A stretch of DNA of 26,070 nucleotides from Bacilli bacterium (GCA_017476705.1 JAFUZI010000006.1:1-26070); one strand, 5' to 3'. Positions 14,865 through 22,837 are shown, counted from the stretch's first letter. Notes: generated by a model from the letters alone, not told the origin. Numbers and translations: made by a program.

Positions 14865-16508
14865 ATGAGTAAAATTAAAATATTTGCACTTGGTGGATTA
14901 AATGAAAACGGAAAAAACATGTACGTTGTTAATGTAGATGATTCTATATTTGTACTTGATGCAGGACTTAAGTATGCTGATGATAGAATGCTTGGTATTG
15001 ATTATGTAATTCCAAATTATGATTATCTAAAAGAAAATGAAAAAAACATTAAAGGTATTTTTATTTCACATGGACATGATAGTCAATATGGTGCGCTTCT
15101 TGATATAGTAAAAGAAATGCCTAATATAAATGTTTATGGAACTGAATTTACTTTGGAAATGATTAAAAATGATTTTGAAGAAGAGGGAATAAGTAATGCT
15201 AAATTAAAGGTTATAAAACCTCACAAAGCAATTAACTTTGGTGATGTATCAGTATTCCCTATAACTTTGACACATTCTGTTCCTGGTAATGTAGGATATG
15301 TAATTAATACAAAAGATGGTGCAATCGTATATACTGGTAATTTTGTATTTGATTCTACTATGCAAGGTGTTTATAAAACAGATATAGGAAAACTTGCATA
15401 TGTTGGAAAGCAAGGTGTATTATGCCTTCTTAGTGAATCTATGTATGCTGATAGATCGGGATTTACATCTCCAAATAACCGTATAACACCAGTTATTAAA
15501 GAAGTATTAAACAGAGTTGATACAAGAATACTATTTAATATTTTTGATGCACAACTTTATCGTATACAAGAGTTGTTTAATGAATTAATGGAAACTGATA
15601 GGAAAGTTGTAATACTTGGTAAAAAACTAGAAAAAATGATTACAACTGCAATTGATTTAAATTATATGACTTTTGATAAAACTAAAATACTAGGATTAAG
15701 TCATGCTAATGATGATGGAATTGTTCTTTTAGTATCAGATGAAAGAGAAAAACCTTTTTCTAATATTAGAAGAATTGTTGATGGAAGAGATAAATTTGTA
15801 AAATTAACAGAAGAAGATACAATTATATTTGCATCTCCTCAATATGATGGGTTAGAAAAAACATCAACTAAGTTATATGATGATATATCTAAACTCGGTG
15901 TTAATTTAAAAATATTATCTAAAAATTATCTTTCACACCATGCATCAAGCGAAGATTTGATGATGATGATTAACTTAATGAATCCAAAGTATTACTTTCC
16001 AGTTATGGGAGAATATAGACATCAAGTACACAATGCATATGTTGCAGAAAAAGTTGGGATTCCAAAAGAAAATATATTATTAAAATTAAATGGAGATATT
16101 GTTGAATTTAAAAATGGTAAACTAGTTGAATCATTTGATAAAATTAAAGTAGATGATATTTTAGTAGATGGTAAAAATTCAGGAGATGTTGGTGAGTTAG
16201 TATTAAAAGACAGAGAACTTTTATGTGATAATGGTATTGTTGTTGTAAGTGCTACAATTGACAAGACTTCTAAAAAGATAATTGCTGGTCCTGAAATTTT
16301 AACACGTGGATTTATATATGTAAAAGATAATATAGATCTTATTAAAGAATCTGAGAAAATTTCACTTGAAGTTATTGAAGAAAATACAAAAGATAATTAT
16401 GTTGACTTTAATAAGATTAAATTAGGTATTAGAGAAAAACTTGGAAGATACCTATATCATGAAACTGAGTGTAAACCAATGATTTTAATCGTTATTGGTG
16501 AAGTATAG
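14865..16508 (+). CDS. RNase J-like beta-CASP protein with degenerate active site
   Basis: RNase J enzymes are metallo-beta-lactamase/beta-CASP nucleases of mRNA decay and rRNA maturation. This 547-residue protein (ATG after AAAGGAGA) is full length and aligns throughout, ending with the RNase J C-terminal domain (ILTRGFIYVKD). Using B. subtilis J1 numbering, ligands His74, His76 and His142 are kept (His69, His71, His137), but Asp78 and His79 are Ser73 and Gln74 (HGHDSQ instead of HGHxDH), Asp164 is Asn159 (TGNF instead of TGDF), and His390 is Met381 (PVMGEYR instead of PVHGEYR). Four of seven metal ligands are gone, so it is probably catalytically inactive and may act as an RNase J2-like partner or RNA binder. 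I therefore give no symbol. A competent RNase J should exist elsewhere. Confidence 0.9.
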   Translation: MSKIKIFALGGLNENGKNMYVVNVDDSIFVLDAGLKYADDRMLGIDYVIPNYDYLKENEKNIKGIFISHGHDSQYGALLDIVKEMPNINVYGTEFTLEMIKNDFEEEGISNAKLKVIKPHKAINFGDVSVFPITLTHSVPGNVGYVINTKDGAIVYTGNFVFDSTMQGVYKTDIGKLAYVGKQGVLCLLSESMYADRSGFTSPNNRITPVIKEVLNRVDTRILFNIFDAQLYRIQELFNELMETDRKVVILGKKLEKMITTAIDLNYMTFDKTKILGLSHANDDGIVLLVSDEREKPFSNIRRIVDGRDKFVKLTEEDTIIFASPQYDGLEKTSTKLYDDISKLGVNLKILSKNYLSHHASSEDLMMMINLMNPKYYFPVMGEYRHQVHNAYVAEKVGIPKENILLKLNGDIVEFKNGKLVESFDKIKVDDILVDGKNSGDVGELVLKDRELLCDNGIVVVSATIDKTSKKIIAGPEILTRGFIYVKDNIDLIKESEKISLEVIEENTKDNYVDFNKIKLGIREKLGRYLYHETECKPMILIVIGEV

Positions 16509-16537
16509 AAAATAGTTGTGCTATTTTCTATTTTTTT
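16506..16537 (+). terminator. terminator of the RNase J-like gene
   Basis: TAGAAAATAG (16506-16515, beginning with the stop codon) pairs perfectly with CTATTTTCTA (16521-16530), 5-base loop, seven T residues. Confidence 0.9.
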
Positions 16538-16545
16538 GTTATAAT
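16516..16545 (+). promoter_or_regulatory. deoD promoter overlapping the terminator
   Basis: TTGTGC (16516-16521) forms the terminator loop and TATAAT (16540-16545) follows the T run, with an 18-base spacer. The -10 is consensus, the -35 only partly. The leader to deoD would be about 45 bases. Confidence 0.6.
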
Positions 16546-16595
16546 AGATTTGTAGTATGATTTAAAAATATTCGTTTATACTAAGGAGTGATAAT

Positions 16596-17294
16596 ATGAC
16601 AGAACATATCGAAGCTAAAATGGGTGAAATTGCAAAAACTGTAATTATGCCTGGTGATCCACTTAGAGCTAAAATGATTGCATCTAAGTTTTTAACTGAT
16701 TATAAATTAGTTAATCAAGTTAGAGGTAATTTAGCTTATACTGGATATTATAATGGTAAACTTGTTACTGTTATGTCTAGTGGAATGGGAATGGGTAGTA
16801 TGGGAATATATGCCTATGAATTATATAAAAATTATGATGTAGATAGGATCATTAGAATAGGTACAGCTGGTTCTTATACAACTGATTTAAAGCTTTATGA
16901 TACTGTACTTGCAAATAGTGTTTATACAGATTCTAATTTTGCATATGTACAAAATAAAGAAAAAATAGATACTATAAAAGGTAGTGATGAATTAAATAAT
17001 AAAATAATTGCTGCAGGGAGTTCATTAAATATAAATATAAAAGAAGTATGTGTTCATTCATCAGATGTATTTTATAAATTTAATGATAATTATAGTGATT
17101 TATATAAAGAAAAAGGATGTGCTTGTGTAGAAATGGAATCATTCGCACTTTTTAATCAAGCAAGATTATTAGGTAAAGAAGCAGCATGTCTACTTACTAT
17201 TTCAAATAGCTTAGTTACAGGTGATACAACAACAAGTGAAGAAAGACAAAATAAATTTTTAGATATGATAGAAATCGCTTTAAATACACTTTAA
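16596..17294 (+). CDS. deoD: purine nucleoside phosphorylase, DeoD type
   Basis: This hexameric-type phosphorylase splits purine nucleosides with phosphate into base and (deoxy)ribose-1-phosphate for salvage. The 232-residue product matches the usual DeoD length and starts at an ATG after AAGGAGTGA. Family features are clear: IMPGDPLRAKMIA near residue 20, SSGMGMGSMGIYAYEL near 63, RIGTAGS near 88, and CVEMESFAL near 178. The catalytic acid Asp204 of the SDH motif in well-studied DeoD enzymes is Asn204 here (ISNSLVTGD). Asp204 helps protonate N7, especially for adenosine, so a shift towards 6-oxopurine nucleosides is possible. It has the same operon as the M16 peptidase genes, which start 11 bases later. 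Confidence 0.95.
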   Translation: MTEHIEAKMGEIAKTVIMPGDPLRAKMIASKFLTDYKLVNQVRGNLAYTGYYNGKLVTVMSSGMGMGSMGIYAYELYKNYDVDRIIRIGTAGSYTTDLKLYDTVLANSVYTDSNFAYVQNKEKIDTIKGSDELNNKIIAAGSSLNINIKEVCVHSSDVFYKFNDNYSDLYKEKGCACVEMESFALFNQARLLGKEAACLLTISNSLVTGDTTTSEERQNKFLDMIEIALNTL

Positions 17295-17304
17295 GGAGGT
17301 ATAT

Positions 17305-18555
17305 ATGAAGTATAAAAAATATGATTTAGATAAATATAATCTTCATATTATAAATACTGATAGATTTAAAAAAATTAGTGTAATGATTAATTTTAAACGT
17401 AAAATAAAAAAAGAGGATATGACTATTAGAAGACTTTTATCTGATACATTACTTGAGTCTTCAATGAAATATCCAAGTCGTAGGCTTATTGATATGGAAG
17501 TGGAAGATTTATACGGTATATCTATTACTAGTAATACATTTACATCAGGAAATTATGATATATTGAGTTTTAAATCCACTTTTTTAAATGAAGAATTTAC
17601 AGAAGAAGGAATGAATAAAAAATCGATATTATTTTTACTGGAACTATTACTAAATCCAGATGTTAAAAATAATAGTTTTAATGAGTATGGTTTTAATTTG
17701 TCAAAACGTATTTTAAAAAATGAAATAAATACTTTTAAAGATTATCCTCCAAATTATAGCTATCAAAGAATGCTTGAAGTAATGGATAAGAAAAATCCAA
17801 TAGCGTATCGAGGATGTGGTTATTTAAAAGATTTAAATAAAATAACAAGACAAGATTTATATAAATATTATAAATCTGTTATAGAAGAAGATATTATTGA
17901 TATAGTAGTTATTGGAAATATAGCTGATAAAGATATAGTTTCTTTATTTAAGGAGAACTTTGTACGTGTTAATTCTAATAAGACAAGTGATTCACATTTC
18001 ATAAAACTAAATACTAAAAAAATAAAAGAGAAAACAGAAAAATCACATATAAATCAAAGTAGATTAGTGATTGGCTGTACTGTTGATACAACAGATATGT
18101 TTGAAATACAGTATGTACTTAATTTCTACTCATTTATATTAGGAGGTAGTGGGGATTCATTACTTTTTAAAACAGTAAGAGAACAAAATTCACTATGTTA
18201 TCATATTTCATCATCATATAATGTAATATCTAATTTAGTTACAATAAGAGCTGGTATAGATGCAAAAAATAAAGATAAAACTATAAAATTAATTAATGAA
18301 TGCATGAATAAAATGAAAAATGGAGACTTTAGTGATTCAGATATAGAAAAAGCAAGAATGATATATAAAAATAGTTGTATTGAAATGCTTGATAGTGAGG
18401 CAAGTATTATGAATAATTATATATCACATGAATATTTAAATACCGATCTTCTTCTTGATAGAATTAAGAAAATTGATGAAGTTGATAAAAATATGGTAAT
18501 TGATATAGCTAATAAAGTTAAATTAAATACAATATATATGTTAGAAGGTGAATAG
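17305..18555 (+). CDS. ymfF: M16 peptidase-like protein, non-zinc subunit (YmfF-like)
   Basis: This 416-residue protein is the half of a split M16 (pitrilysin-like) peptidase that lacks the HxxEH zinc motif; the corresponding N-terminal helix reads LLSDTLLESSMKYPSRR. It keeps the C-terminal substrate-binding region with GGSGDSLLFKTVREQNSLCY, including the Arg and Tyr expected of this subunit. The ATG follows a full AAGGAGGT. The partner encoded directly downstream has the zinc motif, and the order matches ymfF-ymfH in Bacillus, where the two genes are linked to 5-aminopentanol modification of EF-P. Neither efp nor ymfI is in the window, so that role is by homology only. No signal peptide; cytoplasmic. 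Confidence 0.88.
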   Translation: MKYKKYDLDKYNLHIINTDRFKKISVMINFKRKIKKEDMTIRRLLSDTLLESSMKYPSRRLIDMEVEDLYGISITSNTFTSGNYDILSFKSTFLNEEFTEEGMNKKSILFLLELLLNPDVKNNSFNEYGFNLSKRILKNEINTFKDYPPNYSYQRMLEVMDKKNPIAYRGCGYLKDLNKITRQDLYKYYKSVIEEDIIDIVVIGNIADKDIVSLFKENFVRVNSNKTSDSHFIKLNTKKIKEKTEKSHINQSRLVIGCTVDTTDMFEIQYVLNFYSFILGGSGDSLLFKTVREQNSLCYHISSSYNVISNLVTIRAGIDAKNKDKTIKLINECMNKMKNGDFSDSDIEKARMIYKNSCIEMLDSEASIMNNYISHEYLNTDLLLDRIKKIDEVDKNMVIDIANKVKLNTIYMLEGE

Positions 18556-18556
18556 A

Positions 18557-19807
18557 TTGAAAGAGTTCAAAAAATTAGGTTTAAAGCTTTATGAAAAGAC
18601 AATGGATAATGGTCTTAGAGTTTTTGTAGTACCAAAAGATAATATTAATAATATATATGTAACTCTAACTTCTAACTATGGTTCAGTTGATACTAAATTT
18701 ATAATTGATGGAAATACGGTTACAACTCCAGATGGTATTGCTCATTTCTTAGAACATAAAATGTTTGAACAAATTGATGGAATAGATCCTTTTACTATAT
18801 TTGATCAAAATGGTGCTCAAGCAAATGCAAATACTTCAAATTATAGGACTTCTTATCTTTTTGCAGGGCCAACACATTTTAAAGAAAATTTAAATACACT
18901 GCTTAATTTTGTAAGTGAACCTTATTTTACTGATCAAAATGTTGAAAAAGAAAAAGGTATTATAATACAGGAAATAAAAATGGGTAATGATGATATTGGA
19001 AGAGTTGGCTATAATAAAACTTTAGAAAACTCATTTGTTAATCATCCAATTAAAGTAAAAGTAATAGGTAGTGAGGAAAGCGTTAGTAAGACAACCAAGG
19101 AAGATTTAGATATTTGCTATAAAGCTTTTTATCAACCATCTAACATGTTTTTGGTAGTCACTGGAAATGTTGATCCTGATGAGGTATTCTCAATTGTCGA
19201 TGAAAATATTTCTAAAAAAGAATATAAACACTATGATGTTGAGAAACTTTTATTTGATGAACCAGATAAGGTTGCTAAAGAAAAAGATATTATTAATATG
19301 AACTTATCAATTCCAAAATTATATTTTTCATATAAATTAAATATATCTAACATTAATTTAAAGAAAAGATTTATAATGAAGTATTTAACTATTTATTTTG
19401 ATGCATTGTATGGTAGCGTATCAGACTTTGAAGAAGAAATAGAAGCATCTAAATTATGTGATGATGGAATAGATTTTATGATAAGTAAAACTGATAAACA
19501 TTTTTTAGTTACTCTTATGGCTGAAACTAAAAATCCTGCAAAATTAGTTAAAACTATAGAAAAATATATAGGTAATGATATAACACTAAATGATTTTAAC
19601 AGAAAGAAAAAGGTAATTCTTGCATCAAATATATTTATGAGTGATAATATTTATAGCATTAATAATAAAATAACTAACGATATATTAGATACTAATGAAG
19701 TAATAACTGATATATATGATGAAAATAAATCTTTAAAATATGAGGAATTATTATCATTGATTAAAAAACTTGATTTTAAAAATACTTGTGAAGTTGTAAT
19801 AAAATAG
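18557..19807 (+). CDS. ymfH: M16 zinc peptidase subunit (YmfH-like)
   Basis: This is the catalytic half of the M16 pair, 416 residues. TTG 18557 is chosen because AAGGTG (18545-18550) is ideally placed for it; a GTG at 18548 lies in that site. The inverted zinc motif HFLEH is at residues 63-67 (His63, Glu66, His67), within GIAHFLEHKMFE, and a conserved Glu region (EKEKGIIIQEIKM) follows about 70 residues later. The NANTSNYRTSYLF block is also typical. Its C-terminal half lacks the Arg/Tyr pair that the upstream protein keeps, so the two likely form one active site as a heterodimer. Start is one base after the upstream stop, consistent with coupled translation. Confidence 0.9.
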   Translation: MKEFKKLGLKLYEKTMDNGLRVFVVPKDNINNIYVTLTSNYGSVDTKFIIDGNTVTTPDGIAHFLEHKMFEQIDGIDPFTIFDQNGAQANANTSNYRTSYLFAGPTHFKENLNTLLNFVSEPYFTDQNVEKEKGIIIQEIKMGNDDIGRVGYNKTLENSFVNHPIKVKVIGSEESVSKTTKEDLDICYKAFYQPSNMFLVVTGNVDPDEVFSIVDENISKKEYKHYDVEKLLFDEPDKVAKEKDIINMNLSIPKLYFSYKLNISNINLKKRFIMKYLTIYFDALYGSVSDFEEEIEASKLCDDGIDFMISKTDKHFLVTLMAETKNPAKLVKTIEKYIGNDITLNDFNRKKKVILASNIFMSDNIYSINNKITNDILDTNEVITDIYDENKSLKYEELLSLIKKLDFKNTCEVVIK

Positions 19808-19843
19808 TCAACATTTTAAATTAATAATTTAATATAATTAAAT

Positions 19844-19878
19844 AAAAAAATAAAACTATTTATTGTTTTATTTTTTTT
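19844..19878 (+). terminator. terminator of the deoD-ymfF-ymfH operon
   Basis: AAAAAAATAAAAC (19844-19856) pairs with GTTTTATTTTTTT (19865-19877) around an 8-base loop, followed by T. Almost all A-T, but long, with a strong T tract. Confidence 0.78.
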
Positions 19879-19885
19879 ATGTGTA

Positions 19886-19894
19886 TGCTATAAT
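19886..19894 (+). promoter_or_regulatory. extended -10 for the glycosyltransferase gene
   Basis: TGCTATAAT (TATAAT at 19889-19894) stands just after the terminator T tract, 27 bases before the TTG start. No good -35 lies at 16-18 bases. Confidence 0.5.
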
Positions 19895-19921
19895 AAACCT
19901 CATAAAGATGGGTGATTTAAA

Positions 19922-20911
19922 TTGAATATACTATATACAATTAATAATTTATACATTGATATAATGCTTACATCTGTATATTCTCTTATTAAAAATAGTA
20001 AATTTGATAAAATAAATTTATATATTGTTACATCTGAATTTACTAATAAAGATTATGATAAAATTAAAAAATTTTTAGATATATTTGAAAATGTTTTAGT
20101 ATATTTTTATAAGCTTGAAGATTATGATATTAATAAGTTGAATATTCCATCATGGCGTGGGACACAAATTGCTAATGCAAGATTAGTATTCCCAGATATA
20201 ATAAGTAGTGATAATGATATAGAAAGTATTTTATATATTGATTCAGATACCATAATTAAGGATGACTTAAGAGGCTTACTTAAATATAAAGATAATATCG
20301 TATCAGCATGCCTTGAAGATGCAACACTTAAATCATATTATATATCTAAGCTTAACTTGGATAAGTATTTTAACAGTGGAGTAATATATTTTAATACTAA
20401 AAAATGGAAAGAACTTGATGCTGAGTATAGAATAAAAAACACTTTATCTAATACTAATATTGAAATAACATTTCCAGATCAAGATTTATTTAATATAATA
20501 TTTAATAATGAAACATCAATTATGCCAAGCAGATATAATATGTCAACATATCCATATTTATTTAACAATTTAGAATCAAAAGCATTCTATAATCCAAAAT
20601 ATCGTCAACTTGGATTTGATGAGATTAAGATTGAAAAAGAAAATTCTAAAATATTGCATAGTTATGGATTATTTAATATTAAACCATGGTGTAATGCAAA
20701 TATAAATCCATTTTCAAAAGAATTTATGAAATATATGAATGACGTTAATCCTTATTTTAAAAAAGAAGAATTAAATATTTTAAAAAAATTATTAATAACA
20801 TCACCAGAATTACTTAAAATAATGCTTGTTTTAAGAACGTATCTTCCATCTGATATAGAAGAATGTAATAGGAAACTATCTTTAAAACTTCAAAAAGCAA
20901 TAGAAAAATAA
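19922..20911 (+). CDS. family 8 glycosyltransferase
   Basis: This 329-residue retaining glycosyltransferase (GT8, galactosyl/glucosyltransferase type) probably adds a sugar from a UDP-sugar to a cell-surface glycan or glycolipid; the acceptor is unknown. It has a GT-A fold: NILYTINNLYIDIMLTSVYSL at the start, the metal-binding DSD at residues 107-109 within LYIDSDT, NSGVIYFN near 150, DQDLFN near 182 and the metal-binding HSYG followed by KPW near 243. The C-terminal 70 residues are basic and amphipathic, likely attaching the enzyme to the membrane. The start is TTG, preceded by GGGTGAT; no in-frame ATG is near. It is a single-gene unit between two terminators, so the context does not reveal the pathway. 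Confidence 0.9.
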   Translation: MNILYTINNLYIDIMLTSVYSLIKNSKFDKINLYIVTSEFTNKDYDKIKKFLDIFENVLVYFYKLEDYDINKLNIPSWRGTQIANARLVFPDIISSDNDIESILYIDSDTIIKDDLRGLLKYKDNIVSACLEDATLKSYYISKLNLDKYFNSGVIYFNTKKWKELDAEYRIKNTLSNTNIEITFPDQDLFNIIFNNETSIMPSRYNMSTYPYLFNNLESKAFYNPKYRQLGFDEIKIEKENSKILHSYGLFNIKPWCNANINPFSKEFMKYMNDVNPYFKKEELNILKKLLITSPELLKIMLVLRTYLPSDIEECNRKLSLKLQKAIEK

Positions 20912-20939
20912 AGTAACCAATTGACTACTTTATTTTTTT
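20904..20939 (+). terminator. terminator of the glycosyltransferase gene
   Basis: AAAAATAAAGTA (20904-20915, including the stop codon) pairs with TACTTTATTTTT (20926-20937) around a 10-base loop, followed by T residues. Confidence 0.85.
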
Positions 20940-20949
20940 GTTATACAAT
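20921..20949 (+). promoter_or_regulatory. promoter with -35 in the terminator loop
   Basis: TTGACT (20921-20926) lies in the loop of the preceding terminator; TACAAT (20944-20949) follows the T run with a 17-base spacer. It would drive the xre-mrnC-rlmB-sigma operon. The start codon at 20965 lies 15 bases after the -10, so the leader is very short. Confidence 0.6.
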
Positions 20950-20964
20950 ATATTTGGTGATTTT

Positions 20965-21189
20965 ATGGAAGAAAAAAATACACTTGATTTAGAATATGAT
21001 TTAATATGTGATTTTATAAAATTAAGAAATGATTTAGGATTGACTCAAAAAGAAATGGCAAATCAATCTGGTGTTGTCAGAGAAATGATAGCAACAATAG
21101 AAAATAGAAAGAAACATCCTCAAATAAATACTTTATTAAAAATACTTAAGCCATTTGGTTATACATTAAGGATTAGTAAGATTAAATGA
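20965..21189 (+). CDS. small XRE-family DNA-binding protein
   Basis: This 74-residue protein is almost entirely one helix-turn-helix domain of the XRE/Cro type: FIKLRNDLGLTQKEMANQSG forms the first helices and VVREMIATIENRKKHPQINT the recognition helix and following turn. ATG 20965 is preceded by TTGGTGA; an in-frame TTG at 20938 lies within the terminator and is unlikely. The C-terminal tail (LRISKIK) is basic. Similar short XRE proteins serve as antitoxins or housekeeping repressors, but no toxin gene is adjacent. Its stop overlaps the start of mrnC (ATGA), so it is translated with an RNA-processing operon. Targets are unknown; autoregulation at the promoter just upstream is possible, but I see no clear operator palindrome. 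Confidence 0.85.
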   Translation: MEEKNTLDLEYDLICDFIKLRNDLGLTQKEMANQSGVVREMIATIENRKKHPQINTLLKILKPFGYTLRISKIK

Positions 21190-21548
21190 TTTTAAATTCA
21201 CTTGCACTAGCTTATCTTGGGGATGCTGTATATGAACTTTATGTTAGAAAATATCTTTTAAATAAAAATATAGTTAAAGTAAATGAACTTCAAAAAGAAT
21301 CTGTTGGTTTTGTTAGTGCTAAATCTCAGGCTAATTTTTTAAATAAAATGATTGATGCTAATTTTTTAACTATAGATGAGATAAATATTGTAAAACGAGC
21401 AAGAAATCATAAAAGTCATTCTTCTAAATCAACTGATATAATTACTTATAAAAATTCGACTGGATTAGAGGCTTTAATTGGATATTTATATTTAGAAAAA
21501 AATAATGCTAGAATAGATGAAATTATGAACTTTATATTGGAGGGATAA
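21186..21548 (+). CDS. mrnC: mini-ribonuclease III
   Basis: MrnC is a dimeric RNase III catalytic domain without an RNA-binding domain; in Bacillus it trims the ends of 23S rRNA precursor. The 120-residue product has the RNase III signature at LAYLGDAVYELYVR, with Asp13 as the catalytic acid, and the second acidic site GLEALIGYLYL with Glu95. ARNHKSHSSK in the middle is typical of the family. Its ATG overlaps the xre stop by four bases. It is followed by rlmB after one base, as in Bacillus where the order is cysS-mrnC-rlmB; here cysS is replaced by the XRE gene. Confidence 0.95.
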   Translation: MILNSLALAYLGDAVYELYVRKYLLNKNIVKVNELQKESVGFVSAKSQANFLNKMIDANFLTIDEINIVKRARNHKSHSSKSTDIITYKNSTGLEALIGYLYLEKNNARIDEIMNFILEG

Positions 21549-21549
21549 A

Positions 21550-22251
21550 ATGTACATATATGGAAAAAATGTTGTTAAATCAGCGCTTGAAGCAAAAAAT
21601 AAAATAAATAAAATATATTTGTCAAAAGGATTCGATGATATAGATTTATTAAATGGTCTTAAAAATACTAATTTGAAATTTAATTATCTAGAAAAATATG
21701 AAATGGATAAAATAGTTGATGGACTACATCAAGGAGTAATTTTGGATGTTGAAGATTATAAATATGCAGATATTAGTATACTTAGTGATAAAGAAGATGC
21801 ATTAATTGTTATGCTTGATCATATAGAAGATCCACATAATTTTGGCGCAATTATAAGAACATGCGAAGCTGCAGGAGTAGATGCTATTATTATTCCAAAA
21901 GATAGGGCATGTGAAGTAAATTCAACAGTTATTAAAACAAGTACTGGTGCAATTAATAATATGAATATAATAAGAGTAACTAATTTAAATCAAACAATTA
22001 AATATTTAAAAGATATTGGATATTGGATTGTTGGAACAGATATGGATGGAACTTGTTATACAAAGATTGATTATAAAGGAAAAACATGCATAATAACTGG
22101 AAATGAAGGAAAAGGTATATCAGAATTAACTTTAAAAAATTGTGATTTTATAGCATCTATTCCAATGAATGGTAAAGTAAATAGTTTAAATGCATCAGTT
22201 GCAACCGGTATAATTGTATTTGAGGCTATGAGGGTTAGAAATGGATTATAG
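21550..22251 (+). CDS. rlmB: 23S rRNA (guanosine-2'-O) methyltransferase RlmB
   Basis: This SpoU/TrmH-class (SPOUT) enzyme methylates a ribose 2'-OH, by homology G2251 of 23S rRNA. The 233-residue protein has the N-terminal L30e-like substrate-binding domain (IYGKNVVKSALEAKNKI...LHQGVILDV) and the trefoil-knot domain with motif 1 HNFGAIIRTCEAAG at residues 96-109, motif 2 GNEGKGIS around 184-191, and motif 3 PMNGKVNSLNASVATGI. Motif 1 has Phe instead of the more common Leu and Cys instead of Ala, conservative changes. GGAGGG precedes the ATG. The 3' end overlaps the sigma factor gene by 11 bases. Other TrmH-family members cannot be fully excluded, but the operon supports RlmB. Confidence 0.9.
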   Translation: MYIYGKNVVKSALEAKNKINKIYLSKGFDDIDLLNGLKNTNLKFNYLEKYEMDKIVDGLHQGVILDVEDYKYADISILSDKEDALIVMLDHIEDPHNFGAIIRTCEAAGVDAIIIPKDRACEVNSTVIKTSTGAINNMNIIRVTNLNQTIKYLKDIGYWIVGTDMDGTCYTKIDYKGKTCIITGNEGKGISELTLKNCDFIASIPMNGKVNSLNASVATGIIVFEAMRVRNGL

Positions 22252-22837
22252 AGATTATAATGACTATGAACTATTAGATTATATTAAAGAAAATAATGAA
22301 GATGCTAATAATATAATATATAAAAAATATGAACCTCTTATATATAAAATAGCTAAAAAGATGTATAAATATGGGAAAAAATCAGGACTTGAATTAAATG
22401 ACTTAATACAAGAAGGAATGCTTGGTCTTTCAAAAGCAATAGATTCATTTGATTCAAATGCTGATGCATTATTTTATACATATGCTAAGCTTTGTATTGA
22501 AAGAAAAATAATTTCTGCTGTAATTGCTGCAAGCAGAAATAGACAAAAAGCTTTAAATGAAGCAATTTCTATTGATTCGACTTTTAGTGATTTAGAATAT
22601 GCTTTTAAAAATGATACATCAAATCCAGAAAAAATATTATTAAATGAAGAGAAAAAACAAGAAATGATGAAAATTGCTAAAACAGTTTTGACTGATTTTG
22701 AGCTTCAAGTGTTTGAACTTAAAATAAGTGAATTTTCGTATAAAGAGATTGCTGAGATTTTAGAAAAAGAACCTAAAGCAATCGATAACGCTCTTCAAAG
22801 AATAAAAAATAAATTAAAAAAAGAAGTAGGTGTTTAA
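22241..22837 (+). CDS. sigH: sigma-70 family factor, sigma-H type
   Basis: This alternative sigma factor of 198 residues is most like SigH/Spo0H, which in Bacillus directs transition-state, competence and early sporulation genes. Region 2 is seen in YEPLIYKIAKKMYKYG and NDLIQEGMLGLSKAIDSFD (residues about 28-70), and region 4 in FSYKEIAEILEKEPKAIDNA followed by LQRIKNKLKK, whose AIDNALQR block is characteristic of SigH. Location right after mrnC-rlmB matches Bacillus, although rae1 (yacP), normally in between, is absent. The 11-base overlap with rlmB implies coupled translation. The gene is intact. What it controls in this organism is unknown; no sporulation genes lie in the window. Confidence 0.88.
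   Translation: MDYRDYNDYELLDYIKENNEDANNIIYKKYEPLIYKIAKKMYKYGKKSGLELNDLIQEGMLGLSKAIDSFDSNADALFYTYAKLCIERKIISAVIAASRNRQKALNEAISIDSTFSDLEYAFKNDTSNPEKILLNEEKKQEMMKIAKTVLTDFELQVFELKISEFSYKEIAEILEKEPKAIDNALQRIKNKLKKEVGV

Noticed and set aside
20965..21548. Toxin-antitoxin pair formed by the XRE gene and its neighbour
   Set aside because: The overlapping neighbour is mini-RNase III with its full catalytic signature and normal gene context, not a toxin.
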